A stretch of DNA of 64,000 nucleotides from Marisa cornuarietis (GCA_004794655.1 SMMW01000145.1:502501-566500); one strand, 5' to 3'; positions 1 to 10,745 are shown, counted from the stretch's first letter. A program made the numbers and translations. The notes: generated by a model not told the origin, from the sequence alone.

Positions 1-272
1 CACTGAGGTAGCACTCTGTTGTAAGAGCTCTAGACACCGAGGGAGCACTCTGTTGTAAGAGCTCTAGACACTGAGGTAGCACTCTGTTGTAAGAGCTCTA
101 GACACTGAGGGAGCACTCTGCTGTAAGAGCTCTAGACACTGAGGGAGCACTCTGTTGTAAGAGCTCTAGACACCGAGGGAGCACTCTGCTGTAAGAGCTC
201 TAGACACTGAGGAAGTGCTCTGCTATAAGATCTCTAGCCACTGAGTGAGTGGTCTATTGTAAGAGCTCTACT
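1..272. repeat. 34-bp minisatellite array (window start)
   Basis: About eight head-to-tail copies of a 34-bp unit beginning CACTGAGG(T/G)AGCACTCTG and ending in the palindrome-bearing AAGAGCTCTAGA. The first six copies are nearly identical, with alternation at two or three sites (GAGGT/GAGGG, TTGT/CTGT). The last two, from about 205, are clearly diverged. The array starts at or before the window edge, so its true length is unknown. Confidence 0.95.
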
Positions 273-362
273 GGTGTAGTTCATGTGACTGAGGGCCAGG
301 CTCTACAGGTAGAACTCTAGTGGTGCCACTAAAGCAACAGGGAGGTAGAGGATGAAGCAGGG

Positions 363-715
363 GATGGACATGTCTATGTCCACGTCTATGTCTATGTCTA
401 TGTTTGTGTATGTGTACATGTCTACGTCTTTGTTTTGTCTGTTTCTGTGTCTATGAATGTATCTGTGTCTACGTCCATGTCTTTGTCTATGTTCGTGTCT
501 GTTTGTTTCTGTGTCTATGAATGTATCTGTGTCTACGTCCATGTCTGTCTATGTTTGTGTCTGTGTCAGTTTCTGTGTCTATGTATGTATCTGTGTCTAC
601 GTCCATGTCTGTCTATGTTTGTGTCTGTGTCAGTTTCTGTGTCTATGTATGTATCTGTGTCTACGTCCATGTCTGTGTACATCTATTTCTGTGGCCATGT
701 CTGTGTCTATGTGTC
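363..715. repeat. Degenerate TGTCTATG-rich tandem repeat with 64-bp higher-order unit
   Basis: A simple repeat of 6-bp words (TGTCTA, TGTCTG, ACGTCCATG) carries a longer period: the block starting at 541 recurs at 605, a 64-bp step. The absence of stops makes several overlapping cysteine/valine/serine-rich frames on both strands. I read these as repeat by-products, not genes. Confidence 0.9.
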
Positions 716-1614
716 TATTCCTTCCGTTGCAGTCATACCTCCCTTTAATCTTCACGTTCGTCAGCTTGTTCACGCGGAGGATAAAGGTAAGACCCACGCA
801 CCGTCTGTCTGAGGCTGAGCAGTGATGGAGGCGAGATCATCCAGCAGCCGAAGTGAAATTCAATAAAAATTCATGACGAGGGGCAGGCGCCGGGGATGAA
901 GGGCGGCGCGCGCTGTCGGCCAAGTTCACCGATTACAGACAGAATTCTTGTCGGGCTTTAGGAGGGAGGGGGGAGAGGGAGGCTGGGGAATTGAAAAAAA
1001 TGGGTGGGGCGGGGGGCTGGAAGATGAAAGATTGTAATCTGGGAAAAGCTGGTCGGTGAAGGAGAGGATTGAACGTTCGACATGTCAAACTCCCATCACA
1101 AATAAAAGAACCGTTTGAACCTGACGCCAAGTGGTTAACAGTCTTTGGAGAAACCACTTTGAAACTTGTATAGGGGTGATCACTGCTCCACCAGGAGAGT
1201 TAAACAGGAAATATACAGAGAGAGAGAGAGAGAGAGCAGTCTTGTACATCTCTCTCTTTTTTCTCTCTCTGTATATTTCCTTTCTTCCGCTAATCACTCC
1301 ATCACTTCTTTTGTCATCCTCTAAATAGCTTTTGTGTTGATTGATTTTGTTCGCCTTTTCGAGCTTAATCTGTCAAACTTATCGCTGTTATGTTCGCAGC
1401 AGCATTTTATTTTATTTTATTTTTGTATCAGGAAACGAATCGACGTTAAAGAACTTTTAATGTTGGGTTGCATGCTGTTTGTCAGGAATGTGAAAAGATC
1501 TAAAGATCATTGTGAAGCCAAGTTTTTATCAGCAACATGTAGTGAACAAAGTAAACTCACTGCAGACCAGTTTTTCTCCCGTGAGAGGGGGGGGGTTGTC
1601 TCTCTCTCTCTCTC
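716..1614. other. No gene seen; single-copy DNA with one long inverted repeat
   Basis: No supported coding sequence. The stretch contains a GC-rich patch (about 880-930), a G-rich run near 960-1020 and the perfect inverted repeat listed separately at 1207-1280. Confidence 0.6.
1207..1280. repeat. Perfect 19-bp inverted repeat (hairpin) with GA/CT core
   Basis: GGAAATATACAGAGAGAGA at 1207-1225 is perfectly matched by its reverse complement at 1262-1280, with a 36-bp spacer whose outer part is also GA/CT-rich. Transcribed RNA would form a long hairpin. It could be the remnant of a foldback element or simply an inverted microsatellite. Confidence 0.85.
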
Positions 1615-1745
1615 TGCCTTAGGAGTCAGGTACCCATTCCTGCCAGCTGGGTCGGCTGGAAAAAGTGCTGCGCTACACGGGTATCGAACCCTACACCTCT
1701 CAGTTGAGACGCTCTTCCTAATTAAGTTAGCCAGTACAGTTTGTA
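1615..1745 (-). mobile_element. SINE family A, partial copy 1
   Basis: Read on the minus strand, a tRNA-like head with a B-box-like GGGTTCGATACCC is followed by a body that includes GACCCAGCTGGCAGGAATGG and then GTACCTGACTCC. This body matches the full-length copy at 17857-18125 and the copy at 9425-9637. The 3' part is cut off at a CT-rich tract near 1600. The head is diverged, so this is an old copy. Confidence 0.7.
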
Positions 1746-2380
1746 AGTGTAGCTGAGACACTATTACCGTAACAAACACTATTAGCATAACAAATAAAAG
1801 GTAGGCGGAGCTGAACACCGAGTACAGTCTCTTGTTTCTTTAACCTCTCTTTACTTTCTCGCTTTTATCTTATTGCCTCTTAGTACAGATAGATAAAATA
1901 ATATCATCCACTGTCACTTGCATGCTCTCTCTCTTTCTCTCTCTCTCTCTCATACACACATACATATATACACATGCACGCACAGACCTGTATACCCACA
2001 GACATGCACACACACACACATATATATATATATATACAACACGTGCGCGCGCTGTTGTCGTCTCGCAGCTGTCGTCTGTATTTTCTACTTCAGTCTCTCC
2101 GCTCTTCACCTCATCCTTATATTTTCGTGTTTAACAAAAAATGTAACAGCATTCCTGACTACGAACATTGAACTGCGGTGTCTGTCTGTCAAAACATGTC
2201 ATCGCCGCTCTAAAGAATGGTGTCATCACTGTCATGAACTTCTTATCTGATCACTCCAGAATATTCCTTCTTATCAGTCCCCTCCCTCTTATCAACACAT
2301 TCCCTGTTATTAGCTCTCTCCCTCTCTCCACTTTTGTCCCCATCAACTATCAGCATTTTTCCTTCCCTGGTTCTCTTAAA

Positions 2381-2382
<2 letters not shown>
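1746..2382. other. No gene seen; CT, CA and TA simple repeats
   Basis: Holds CT repeats near 1926-1950, short CA and TA tracts near 1950-2035 and otherwise unremarkable sequence. Open frames over the simple repeats on both strands are low-complexity artefacts. Confidence 0.6.
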
Positions 2383-2422
<40 letters not shown>

Positions 2423-2458
2423 CATGCATGTGTAAGTGACAGTAAGTGGAATGATGCC

Positions 2459-2505
<47 letters not shown>
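2383..2505. repeat. Two (GT)n microsatellites
   Basis: (GT)n at 2383-2421 and a longer tract at 2460-2505, separated by about 38 bp of non-repeat sequence. Confidence 0.95.
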
Positions 2506-2506
<1 letters not shown>

Positions 2507-3289
2507 ACTTTGTGAGACACTCAGCCTGTCTCTCAGCTCAGTGTATTTCTTCTCGTCTGTCTGTGGAGTGTGAAAGTTCTCCCGTGGTTTCCAAGCCAGC
2601 GAGCAAGGAGGACCAGCAGGCGGAAGGAGGGAAGTGGGGGAACATGCACATGCAGTCCCTCTTGCAGGCAGATGCCATTAATCAGGCGGTGCCCGAGGGC
2701 TGATGGGTAGGAAGCAGAGCTCATTTTTGACCCTCTAGCCCTTCACAGCAGCTTGCACCCCGCGTGTCTGGCCATGCAACTGCACGCGGCATCTTGACGA
2801 GGGTTCTCAGAACTCAGTCCTCTCGCCACTTCATCCAGTGCCATCCTTCTCCACATCTTTGTGTCATGCTTGTCCACACCTTCAACACACACTCTCTCGC
2901 TTTTTGTATCCTTAATTCTCTTTTCACGTTACTGTTAAACCTCAACAACATTCTTGATCTTGTAGAATAAGTAAACGGTGTTTGTTTCTTTGCCAAATAG
3001 TTGTAAAACGCTTGTCACGTGTCCAGGATATTTCTAGAATGTCTGGCACGTGTGCTTTGTATCTTTACCCTTCCATTCTCTTTCGTAGAGATTTGCGTGG
3101 AGACGTTTGTCTGGTAAAGCAGTAGTGTAGTTTTGCTTTTTTCTAGGTTTTTTTCAAGGAAAAACATTTTTTCTAAAAAAAAGATAAATTGTTTTATCTG
3201 TAAATAATAGCCACATAAGACTCAAATAAATTCAAAGAAAAATCTCCACACTGTTAGGTTCATTGACGATCACCAGATATACCAACTTT
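2506..3289. other. No supported gene; one short open stretch of uncertain status
   Basis: Between about 2570 and 2703 one plus-strand frame has plausible codon usage and ends in TGA. It lacks a recognisable domain and is open on the other strand too, so it is not called a gene. The remainder is AT-rich with no feature seen. Confidence 0.5.
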
Positions 3290-4610
3290 TCAGTCAGACA
3301 GAACTCATATAGACCTCAGTCATATAGACCTCATATAGACCTCAGTCATATAGACCTCATATAGACCTCAGTCATATAGACCTAATGTAGACCCAAGTCA
3401 TATAAACCTCATATAGACCTCATATAGACCTCAGTCATATAGACCTCATGTAGACCCAAGTCATATAAACCTCATATAGACCTCATATAGACCTCAGTCA
3501 TATAGACCTCATATAGACCTCAGTCATATAGATCTCATGTAGACCTCAGTCATGTAGACCTCATATAGACCTGATAAAGACTTCTTATAGACCTCATTTA
3601 GACCTGTTATAGACCCATATAGACCTCATGTAGACTCATATAGACCCATATAGACCTCATGTAGTCTCATATAGACCCATATAGACCTCTTATAGACCTC
3701 AGTCATATAGACCTCATATAGACCTCAGTCATATAGACCTCATGTAGACCTCATATAGACCTCAGTCATATAGACCTCATGTAGACCTCAGTCATATAGA
3801 CCTCAGTCATATAGACCTCATGTAGACCTCAGTCATATAGACCTCATATAGACCTCAGTCATATAGACCTCATGTAGACCTCAGTCATATAGACCTCTTA
3901 TAGACCTCAGTCATACCGACCTCATATAGACCTCAGTCATATAGACCTCATATAGACCTCAGTCTTATAGACCTCTTATAGACCTCAGTCATATAGACCT
4001 CATATAGACCTCAGTCATATAGACCTCTTATAGACCTCAGTCATACAGACCTCAGATAGACCTCTTATAGACCTCTTATAGACCTCAGTCATATAGACCT
4101 CATATAGACCTCAGTCATATAGACCTCATGTAGACCTCAGTCATATAGACTTAGACCTCATGTAGACCTCAGTCATATAGACCTCATATAGACCTCATGT
4201 AGTATCATATAGACCTCATGTAGACTCATATAGACCCATATAGACCTCATGTAGACTCATACAGACGTCATATAGACCTCTTATAGACATCAGTCATATA
4301 GACCTCATATAGACGTCAGTCATATAGAACTCTTATAGACCTCAGTCATATAGACCTCATATAGACCTCAGTCATATAGACCTCATATAGACATCAGTCA
4401 TATAGACCTCATATAGACCTCAGTCATATAGACCTCATATAGACCTCAGTCATAGACCTCATATAGACCTCAGTCATATAGACCTCATATAGACCTCAGT
4501 CATATAGACCTCTTATAGACCTCAGTCATACAGACCTCTTATAGACCTCTTATAGACCTCAGTCATATAGACCTCATATAGACCTCATACAGACCTATTC
4601 GTCAGTCTTA
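3290..4610. repeat. 1.3-kb AGACCTCA minisatellite array
   Basis: Dense tandem repeat built from two short words, CATATAGACCTC and AGTCATATAGACCTC, most often paired as a unit of about 26-28 bp. Variants include CATGTAGACC, CTTATAGACC and a diverged middle section (about 3560-3700 and 4200-4270) that lacks the AGTCAT word. Stops are frequent, so there is no coding content. Confidence 0.95.
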
Positions 4611-5550
4611 CAGTCTATTACTAATTCCTGTCTAACCACCTCACCTCGCTGTTATAATAAGTTTGTTTCAGTGTATTACTTATTCCTGTCGCTAACAATT
4701 ATTATAATGGACCTAGCTGTCATTATGTCAAATTATTAGACTAGACATTAGCATGGAGACGCTACTCAAACAAGTGTCTAGCTACCAGTTACACCTGCAG
4801 CTGTCAGTACGTCCATTAGTATGCACGTGGCTGTCTGTCTGACTGGAGCCGACTCACGAGCCATGTCGCAGTCTCATTACAGGCCGCAGGGTGAGTCCTG
4901 CCCGCTGTCATGCCCAGGCATGCACCCATCACCATTTCTGTGGGCCTGGGAGTGATCTCCCCCGTGCTATTCGTTGCGCATGGCGGCGCTGCTGGTGAGA
5001 GGTAGCGTCTCCCTGGCGACGGTGATTGGTCGAGACTAGATTTCCCCACTTCCTGTCTGGATCGGGCGGCAAGTCCATGCAAGATCTTGCTGTCGGGAGG
5101 AAAGGGGCGGGTGTTGACTTTAAAACAGTGGAGGTAACGAGGTGTACATCAGGACACGGGTCTCCTGGGACACTAAAGGCTTCGACACACGACAAACAAC
5201 AAATGCGATTTTTCCCCCCAAAACAATTGTCTGCGGCCTGCTGGCCATTTTAGAACCTGTTGTAATATTTTGTGTGGGTCTTCAGTTTTTAAACATGGCT
5301 TGCAAGGCCGCTCGCCAACTTGACTGAGCATCAGTGAACGGTTTATAAATTGATCATGAACCTTTTAAGAGAAATAAAGTTGGGGTACGCTGGGTAGTAT
5401 GTGGCCACCTGCTTCGGACACTTGAAGAAGGTTACTTGTGTCACTTTGACACGTCATCGTGGAGATTTTAATGGATAAGCTGTTTATCACAACTACAATC
5501 TCTGCCGTTTGCGAGAGAATATCTGCGTTCTTAGCACCATAAAGTTGAAT
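4611..5550. other. No gene seen
   Basis: Single-copy sequence with a GC-rich patch around 4830-5130 in which all frames are partly open. No domain, splice pair or repeat was recognised. Confidence 0.5.
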
Positions 5551-5551
5551 G

Positions 5552-5631
5552 CATACATACATACATACATACATACATACATACATACATACATACATAC
5601 ATACATACATACATACATACATACATACATA
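5552..5631. repeat. (CATA)n tetranucleotide microsatellite
   Basis: About 20 uninterrupted copies of the tetranucleotide. The methionine/tyrosine/valine/cysteine repeat frame on the minus strand is an artefact. Confidence 0.97.
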
Positions 5632-6130
5632 GAAACTAGGGATTAGGGGTGTAAGAGGGGTCTACTTCACATATCTTTCTCTCTCTATCTCTGTCTTGAT
5701 CTTTCTCTCACGATCTCTCTCGTTCTCTCTCTCTCTCTCTCTCGGGGTAAAGATTATAAAACGCTCACTTATAAACGTCTTTTTACCCTGTCTTAATCCC
5801 TAAAGGAAAGACTTATCAGACGTGAAGCCAGACATTCAATAGTTAATACTTCCGGATTCGGGAAACACAGCCACTTAAGCCCATTGAAATCGGCTTTCCT
5901 TTAACAAATACGCCAGCCATTTTTTTTTTTTTTGAATCTGCCGTCTCCAACTCCTGTCGCTTAGTGCCTTTTAAGCCAACCCTCGCCAAACTACCCTCCA
6001 CCCGTCGTCCCTTCCACTTTTAGGAAAAATATGGAGCTGTAGGTTTCCAGGTTACAACGATACTTCTTAAGCAAATGTTATTTCAAATAAAAAAAAACTT
6101 TCCTACATTTTATGTAAATAATTATGTCTG
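5632..6130. other. No gene seen; CT-rich tract and T run
   Basis: CT-rich simple sequence at about 5675-5742, a T run near 5921-5933 and AT-rich sequence up to the 3' end of the RTE element. Confidence 0.6.
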
Positions 6131-6134
6131 CTAA

Positions 6135-7915
6135 AGTCAGTCAGTCGGTCGTCCCTTGCCTGGCACCTGGCGTTGGGGGGAGCACATGGATAGACGCGGC
6201 AGCGGATAGGGCCCGCCACTCTTGCCTATTTTGGGCAATAGTCAGCAGGTCCTGTACAGGACGACCAGTCCAGTCTTTGACGTTCGTAAGCCAGTTCTTT
6301 CTCTGACCACCGCGGCGTCGGCCACCCTCCAAGGTGCCTTGAAGGATAGTCTTCGACAAGGTGTCGTGCCGGGTTACATGGCCAAAGAAGACCAGCTTAC
6401 GTCGCTTGACTGTTGATAGTAGAGGTTCCTGGTGTCCTACCAGTGTGGCAATCTTGTTTCTTACAAAGTCGTTGGTTTTGTGTTCTTTGTATGAGATCCG
6501 GAGCAGCCTCCTCAGACACTTGTGCTCGAATGCCTGGATTCTCCTTTCTGTTTCGGCGAGTAGAGTCCACGTGTCGCATCCGTAGAGCAGGATCGGCACT
6601 ACCAGGGATTTGTATAGCCTGTACTTGGTAGTGAACCTTATCTTGTGGCTATGCCAGATCCTATCTAGCCTAGCCATTGCTGCTGTTGCTGTTGCGATCC
6701 TGATGCGGATATCTTGCGTGGAGCTGCCGTCCTTGGAGAGAGTGGCTCCCAAGTACTTGAAGCTGCTTACCTCTTCGAGCTGTACCCCGTTCATATAGAT
6801 CTCTGCTTTGCCGTTGCCATTGATCATGACTTTGCTCTTTTCTGTGCTGGTCTCCATTCCATATGCGTTTGAGCTGTCTGTCAGTCTGTTGGTGAGGTCT
6901 TGCAGTTCCTTGTTTGTACCTGCTAACAGATCTATATCATCTGCAAAGCGTAGGTTGCAGATTGGTCTTCCACCGATTGAAATGGAGGTATGGTGGTCAT
7001 GAAGAGCTTCAATCATGATGTTCTCCAAGAATATATTAAACAACACGGGTGATAGGGGACATCCTTGACGTACCCCTACTGTGGTACGAAAGTAAGCTCC
7101 TATTTGGTTGTTAAGCAAAACTGTACTCGTTGAGCTGTTATACAACGCTTCAACGACTTGGACGAGCCCTTCTTCAATGTTGAATTTCCGCATCACATGC
7201 CATAGCCCCTCGTGCCAGACTCTGTCAAATACCTTCTTAAAGTCAATGAAGTTGTGGTAAAGGTCCCGCTGATGCTGCAGATGCTTTTCTATAAGAAGAC
7301 GACAGTTGAAGATCTGCTCAACTGTGCTTCTACGTGGTCTGAAGCCAGCCTGTTCTTCTGCTAGCAGCTCTTCTGCGGTGGTTCTGATGCGGTTCTGTAT
7401 GACCTTCAGCATGACTTTGCTTGGGTGACTGATAAGGCTTATGGTTCTGTAGTTCTGACACTGTTTGCTGTTTCCTTTCTTTGGGAGGGGAATGATTAGT
7501 GACTGCGTGCATTCTCTGGGCCATTCCTTGCGCTCCCAGACTCTTTGGCACAGAACAGTTAGGGCTTTTGTAGTTGCTTCCCCACCCTGCTTCAGCAGCT
7601 CAGCTGGTACATTATCAACGCCTGGTGACTTTCCTCCCTTCAGACTATGTGCAGCTCTTTCGACCTCTTCCCGTAGGACTGGTATGTCTGCAGGTTCACT
7701 GTCTCTAGTCTGGTTGTTTTTGAGAATGTTGGCGTCGGTCTTCAGCTGGTAATTGTACAGGTCCTTGCAGTATTCTGTCCATCGGTTGAGTACAGCATTG
7801 CCTTCTGTGAGAAGGTGACCATTGCTGTCTTCGATGACTGAGATCTTTTGCTGGTCTGTCTTAGTGAGGGTCTTTAGAAGTTGGTAGGCCTTTTTGGAAT
7901 CGTTCATTTTAACAT
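6135..7915 (-). mobile_element. RTE-type non-LTR retrotransposon, 5'-truncated
   Basis: A LINE fragment of about 1.78 kb on the minus strand. It keeps the reverse transcriptase and C-terminal part of the element protein but lacks the endonuclease. The frame hits a stop a few codons upstream of 7907, and homology appears to end there, typical of incomplete target-primed reverse transcription. Beyond the stop codon the element ends in a short GACTGACTGACT-like tail, and short tandem 3' tails are usual in RTE elements. A second, far more decayed copy of the same family lies at 41270-43340 on the plus strand. Confidence 0.88.
6141..7907 (-). CDS. Reverse transcriptase fragment of an RTE-clade LINE
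   Basis: Encodes 588 residues without interruption. It copies element RNA into DNA at a nicked chromosomal site (known for the family). Visible RT blocks in order: NAVLNRWTEYCKDLY near the N-terminus; GGKSPGVDNVPAELLK (finger region); LPKKGNSKQCQNYRTISL; EEQAGFRPRRSTVEQI; FIDFKKVFDRVWH, where the first catalytic Asp sits; VGVRQGCPLSPVLFN; and FADD at residues 321-324 carrying the catalytic Asp pair. After the RT comes the C-terminal extension seen in RTE proteins, with YGCDTWTL, RRKLVFFGHVTRHDTL and a basic RRRGGQRKNW stretch. There is no endonuclease and no RNase H. The first ATG is only the first methionine after truncation, not a native start. The intact frame suggests recent insertion. 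It is not expected to be autonomous. Confidence 0.9.
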   Translation of the reverse strand: MNDSKKAYQLLKTLTKTDQQKISVIEDSNGHLLTEGNAVLNRWTEYCKDLYNYQLKTDANILKNNQTRDSEPADIPVLREEVERAAHSLKGGKSPGVDNVPAELLKQGGEATTKALTVLCQRVWERKEWPRECTQSLIIPLPKKGNSKQCQNYRTISLISHPSKVMLKVIQNRIRTTAEELLAEEQAGFRPRRSTVEQIFNCRLLIEKHLQHQRDLYHNFIDFKKVFDRVWHEGLWHVMRKFNIEEGLVQVVEALYNSSTSTVLLNNQIGAYFRTTVGVRQGCPLSPVLFNIFLENIMIEALHDHHTSISIGGRPICNLRFADDIDLLAGTNKELQDLTNRLTDSSNAYGMETSTEKSKVMINGNGKAEIYMNGVQLEEVSSFKYLGATLSKDGSSTQDIRIRIATATAAMARLDRIWHSHKIRFTTKYRLYKSLVVPILLYGCDTWTLLAETERRIQAFEHKCLRRLLRISYKEHKTNDFVRNKIATLVGHQEPLLSTVKRRKLVFFGHVTRHDTLSKTILQGTLEGGRRRGGQRKNWLTNVKDWTGRPVQDLLTIAQNRQEWRALSAAASIHVLPPTPGARQGTTD

Positions 7916-8021
7916 AATTTTAACATGCCTGCTGATTTCTAAGTGAACCAATTCTTCTGCCGAAATGGGAACAAGATTTACCATTCTTTCGACTGTCTAC
8001 ATGGAGAGGACTGAAATCAAG

Positions 8022-8030
8022 AAAAAAAAA
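8022..8030 (-). terminator. RNA polymerase III terminator of tRNA-Ala
   Basis: A run of nine T on the minus strand begins seven bases after the tRNA discriminator base. This is the expected Pol III stop and supports a functional gene. Confidence 0.85.
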
Positions 8031-8036
8031 CGTTCA

Positions 8037-8108
8037 TGGAGATACCGGGTATCGAACCCGGGACCTTTCACATGCAAAGCGAACGCTCTACCACTGAGCT
8101 ATATCCCC
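8037..8108 (-). tRNA. tRNA-Ala (anticodon UGC)
   Basis: A complete 72-nt cloverleaf without intron. The acceptor stem GGGGATA/TATCTCC contains the G3-U70 wobble pair that identifies tRNA-Ala to alanyl-tRNA synthetase, and the discriminator is A. The D arm is GCTC-AGTGGTA-GAGC. The anticodon stem TTCGC/GTGAA (one G-U) closes a TTTGCAT loop with anticodon TGC. The T arm is CCGGG-TTCGATA-CCCGG. The internal promoter boxes are intact: A box TAGCTCAGTGG and B box GGTTCGATACC. CCA is not encoded, as normal in eukaryotes. A T9 terminator follows. The gene is isolated, about 120 bp from the truncated end of the RTE element. Confidence 0.97.
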
Positions 8109-9087
8109 GACTTGGAAAACAGAGGGTTTGTTATCTTCATGATCCTCATCACTAGCACCAGCCGGTCTTCCCTTGGGCGGCTTGGGGCCTACCCACTGGT
8201 CTCTGTCGTCGGGGGAACCTGACAAGACGCAGCAGCGTCAAGGCCGGTCTGGAGTCCGATCTCTTGATCACCGCTCACCCTCGTGGATACAAGCAGCAGC
8301 TGTTTATTGAGTTGCCATGGGACTATCGATGGTTTAATCGAAGTAGTTCACTGTTTTATGCCATATAATGGTTTCATTTGGTGGATTTAGCTTTCTTTTT
8401 ATCTTCCGCCATGTGGTGATTTAACACTAAAGGAAGAATGAAGAGGAGCAATAAAGGGGTGGGGACGTAATATCCCGCCCTGTGAACGGCTGTTGCACAC
8501 TGATACAGCGCCCGGGAAGATGATCGGTCCTTCGGATCCAAACCGACGCAGGCTTGCGGGATCAGCACGTCATGTTCAACTTAGTTACAGAAAAGAAAAT
8601 GTAACTGTTAATCATTAACAGAGGTGATTAGAAGGAAGTACCTCCGCTAGATCGTCAAGTACTGAGCAGGTCAAAGGTCAGAGATCAGCACGAGGTGTGT
8701 CACACTGAGACAGCACTCCGTGAACACAATCAGTAGCCCTCGACACAAAACCTGGGCTCGTTATAGATTCACGTCAGAGAAGTGTCAGTAAGATGGATAA
8801 TTAAAGCGCAAAGATTTTTTTAAAATAATCCTCTGCCAGGTGTCGGAGACGCCTGATGTTCCCGTCGGGATTTCTCATTTGGCGTTTGCGGACCTGCTGG
8901 TGTCGAGACCAACTCTGGGGCCGCCTGTGACTCGGGTGCGGTGTTTCTGAGTAGTAGGTGCGAGGATGATTATCTGCTTAATTGCTATTAATCGATCTCT
9001 AGGCCAGAGCCCAGACTCCCCACCCCATTAGCACAGCCCGGGCCCGTGTGCGTGGAATTTGTCTGGCTTTCTGTCTGGGTCAATCAC

Positions 9088-9088
<1 letters not shown>
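8109..9088. other. No gene seen
   Basis: Single-copy sequence. The stretch 8820-9010 is GC-rich and contains clustered TAAT/ATTA and ATCGAT words, but there is no coding signature. Confidence 0.5.
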
Positions 9089-9121
<33 letters not shown>

Positions 9122-9345
9122 CGTTGTTGTTGTTTGAGATGGTCAAGCGACAAGGTGCTTACATCCAAAGCGTCTGCCAGAAAATTAACTTCAATTTTGT
9201 TGCGTGCGTTCTGTGTCTGTGTGTGCGTGTTCTTATGTTTGCGTGTCTTTGTATCTGTGTGTGTGTGCGTGCGAATGTGTATGCGTGTTTGCAAGTGCCG
9301 TTTTCTGCGTGTGTTCGTGTGCTAGTGTGCGTGTGTGTGTGATCG
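9089..9345. repeat. (GT)n microsatellite and degenerate TG/CG-rich tract
   Basis: Perfect GT repeat at 9089-9114, then unique sequence, then a degenerate GTGTG/TGCGTG tract at about 9197-9345. The overlapping C/V-rich frames are artefacts. Confidence 0.9.
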
Positions 9346-9424
9346 TTAGTTTCTTGGTGAGCGTCTGTGAGCGTGCGATTGTTGTAATAAAAAAAAAGCT
9401 CGACATCGTGCAGTCGCTGAGGGG

Positions 9425-9637
9425 CGAGTAAGGTGTTCGAGGCCCCACTTTTCTTGCGGCCAGATTTTTGTGAAGACGATGCCCATCATCTCTCTCTTTG
9501 GCTTCTTTACCTTCCCCACCCTTTTATGAGTCGGGTACCTATTGCCGACAGCCAGGTGGAGTAGAAGTTGGCTGCGCCGCATGGGTATGGACTCTCAGTG
9601 CCTCCAGGTTCGAAAGCCACTATGCTATCCGTTTTTC
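9425..9637 (-). mobile_element. SINE family A, copy 2
   Basis: On the minus strand it starts GGAAAAACGGATAGCATAGT, a diverged version of the head of the 17857-18125 copy. It continues through a body with GGTACCCGACTCAT, GGGGAAGGTAAAGAAGC and AAGAAAAGTGGGGCCTCG-like blocks in the same order and spacing. The final 3' segment is missing. Being in the opposite orientation to copy 3, it is an independent insertion. Confidence 0.75.
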
Positions 9638-9756
9638 CTGTTGTTGACAAAAACCTTGACCCGTAAGCGATCCCTGTGAGGCTGGTGTATGAAAACTAAT
9701 ACAGACCTGTCATGGCTGTGTACTTCTGTGACAGCCACATAAAACAAAAACATTAA

Positions 9757-9866
9757 AACCCAGCCAGCCAGTCAGTCAGTCAGCCAACCAGCCAGCCAAC
9801 CAGCCAGCCAGCCAGTCAGTCAGTCAGTCAGTCAGTCAGTCAGTCAGTCAGTCAGTCAGTCAGTCA
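9757..9866. repeat. (CAGC/CAGT)n tetranucleotide repeat
   Basis: The left half mixes CAGC, CAAC and CAGT words and the right half is pure CAGT. Tails of RTE elements use the same tetranucleotide, so this may be the orphan tail of a lost element, but no element sequence is recognisable next to it. Confidence 0.9.
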
Positions 9867-10640
9867 CCATCGCAGTAAATGATTGGAGTAAAGTCCTGGC
9901 AGGATTTTGTAAATGGCGAACTGTCACCAACCTCCATCTTTATGTGCAGTGCCTACAGTTCTCCTCTACATGGCTGCAGCCTGTGTTCGCTGACCAAAAA
10001 GTCAACAAAGAGCAGGCTGGGGGGCAACTCACATCTCACCCAGCTTCCCTTTTCTAGACATCTCTCATCTCCACAATCCTCGTTTCCCTCCAGGACGGTG
10101 TCCAGACTCTTCACACCTCACATACCCCCATCAGGAACAGCTCGCCAGGTGTCGGATTCTCGTCCTCATAAGTCAAACACGAGAGATGAAGGAATTAACA
10201 GCTGTCTCTCTCACTCAGAGAAATAATCTCCAGACTATCTCGAGAGACGAACTTAACACTGCAAGTTCTCTCCTAGACAAAGATTGGTTTCCTCAGTAGC
10301 GACAGTTAACCTCCCGTTATCACCGAGATCGCATTTGATGAAAAATCTGAAGTAGAAAGTAATTTAGCAAGTTGATATATTTACGTATATGTATATATTA
10401 TTTATATATATATATATATGCGCTGAAATTTTGTCAGTGACTGTTAAAAACGTGGATAAAAGACAGATGTATTTATCTCTATAGCTTGCCTACATGGCAC
10501 TTAAAGACAAAACCAGATTCGTTTCTTCCGCCATCTCTCACCTTTCCTGACAAATTAGAAACTCCTGTTCTCTGTGTTTAAAATGACAGTACTTCAATAA
10601 ATAAATACAACAGATGCTTGAGATTGAACCCCGAACATTT
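9867..10640. other. No gene seen
   Basis: Contains an open plus-strand frame over 9879-10226 (Ser/Pro-rich, no domain) that I do not accept as a gene, and a TA-rich tract near 10378-10420. Confidence 0.5.
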
Positions 10641-10745
10641 TTAATAAGAAGAAGAAGAAAGAAGAAGAAGAATGAGCAACAGTATACCGCTTTTTAAACA
10701 ATAATTAGCTCAGAGCGCTTCACCAATAAGAAAACTACAAACAGG
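10641..10745 (-). mobile_element. Possible 3'-UTR fragment of a CR1/L2-type LINE
   Basis: A trinucleotide-rich tract (AAG/GAA) is followed by ACCGCTTTTTAAACAAT and CTCAGAGCGCTTCAC. This parallels the 3' end of the LINE at 53693-55330, where an AAT tract is followed by a GCGC-containing block and CTCTTAGCGCTTAAA. The match is short and diverged. Confidence 0.35.

Noticed and set aside
303..825. Overlapping Cys/Val/Ser-rich and Asp/His-rich frames
   Set aside because: They follow the TGTCTA tandem repeat, occur on both strands and in several frames, and have no domain or splice support.
2464..2703. Plus-strand frame ending SLLQADAINQAVPEG
   Set aside because: Reasonable codon usage after 2570, but the start is a GT repeat, no family is recognised and the opposite strand is open as well. 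Kept only as a possible exon.
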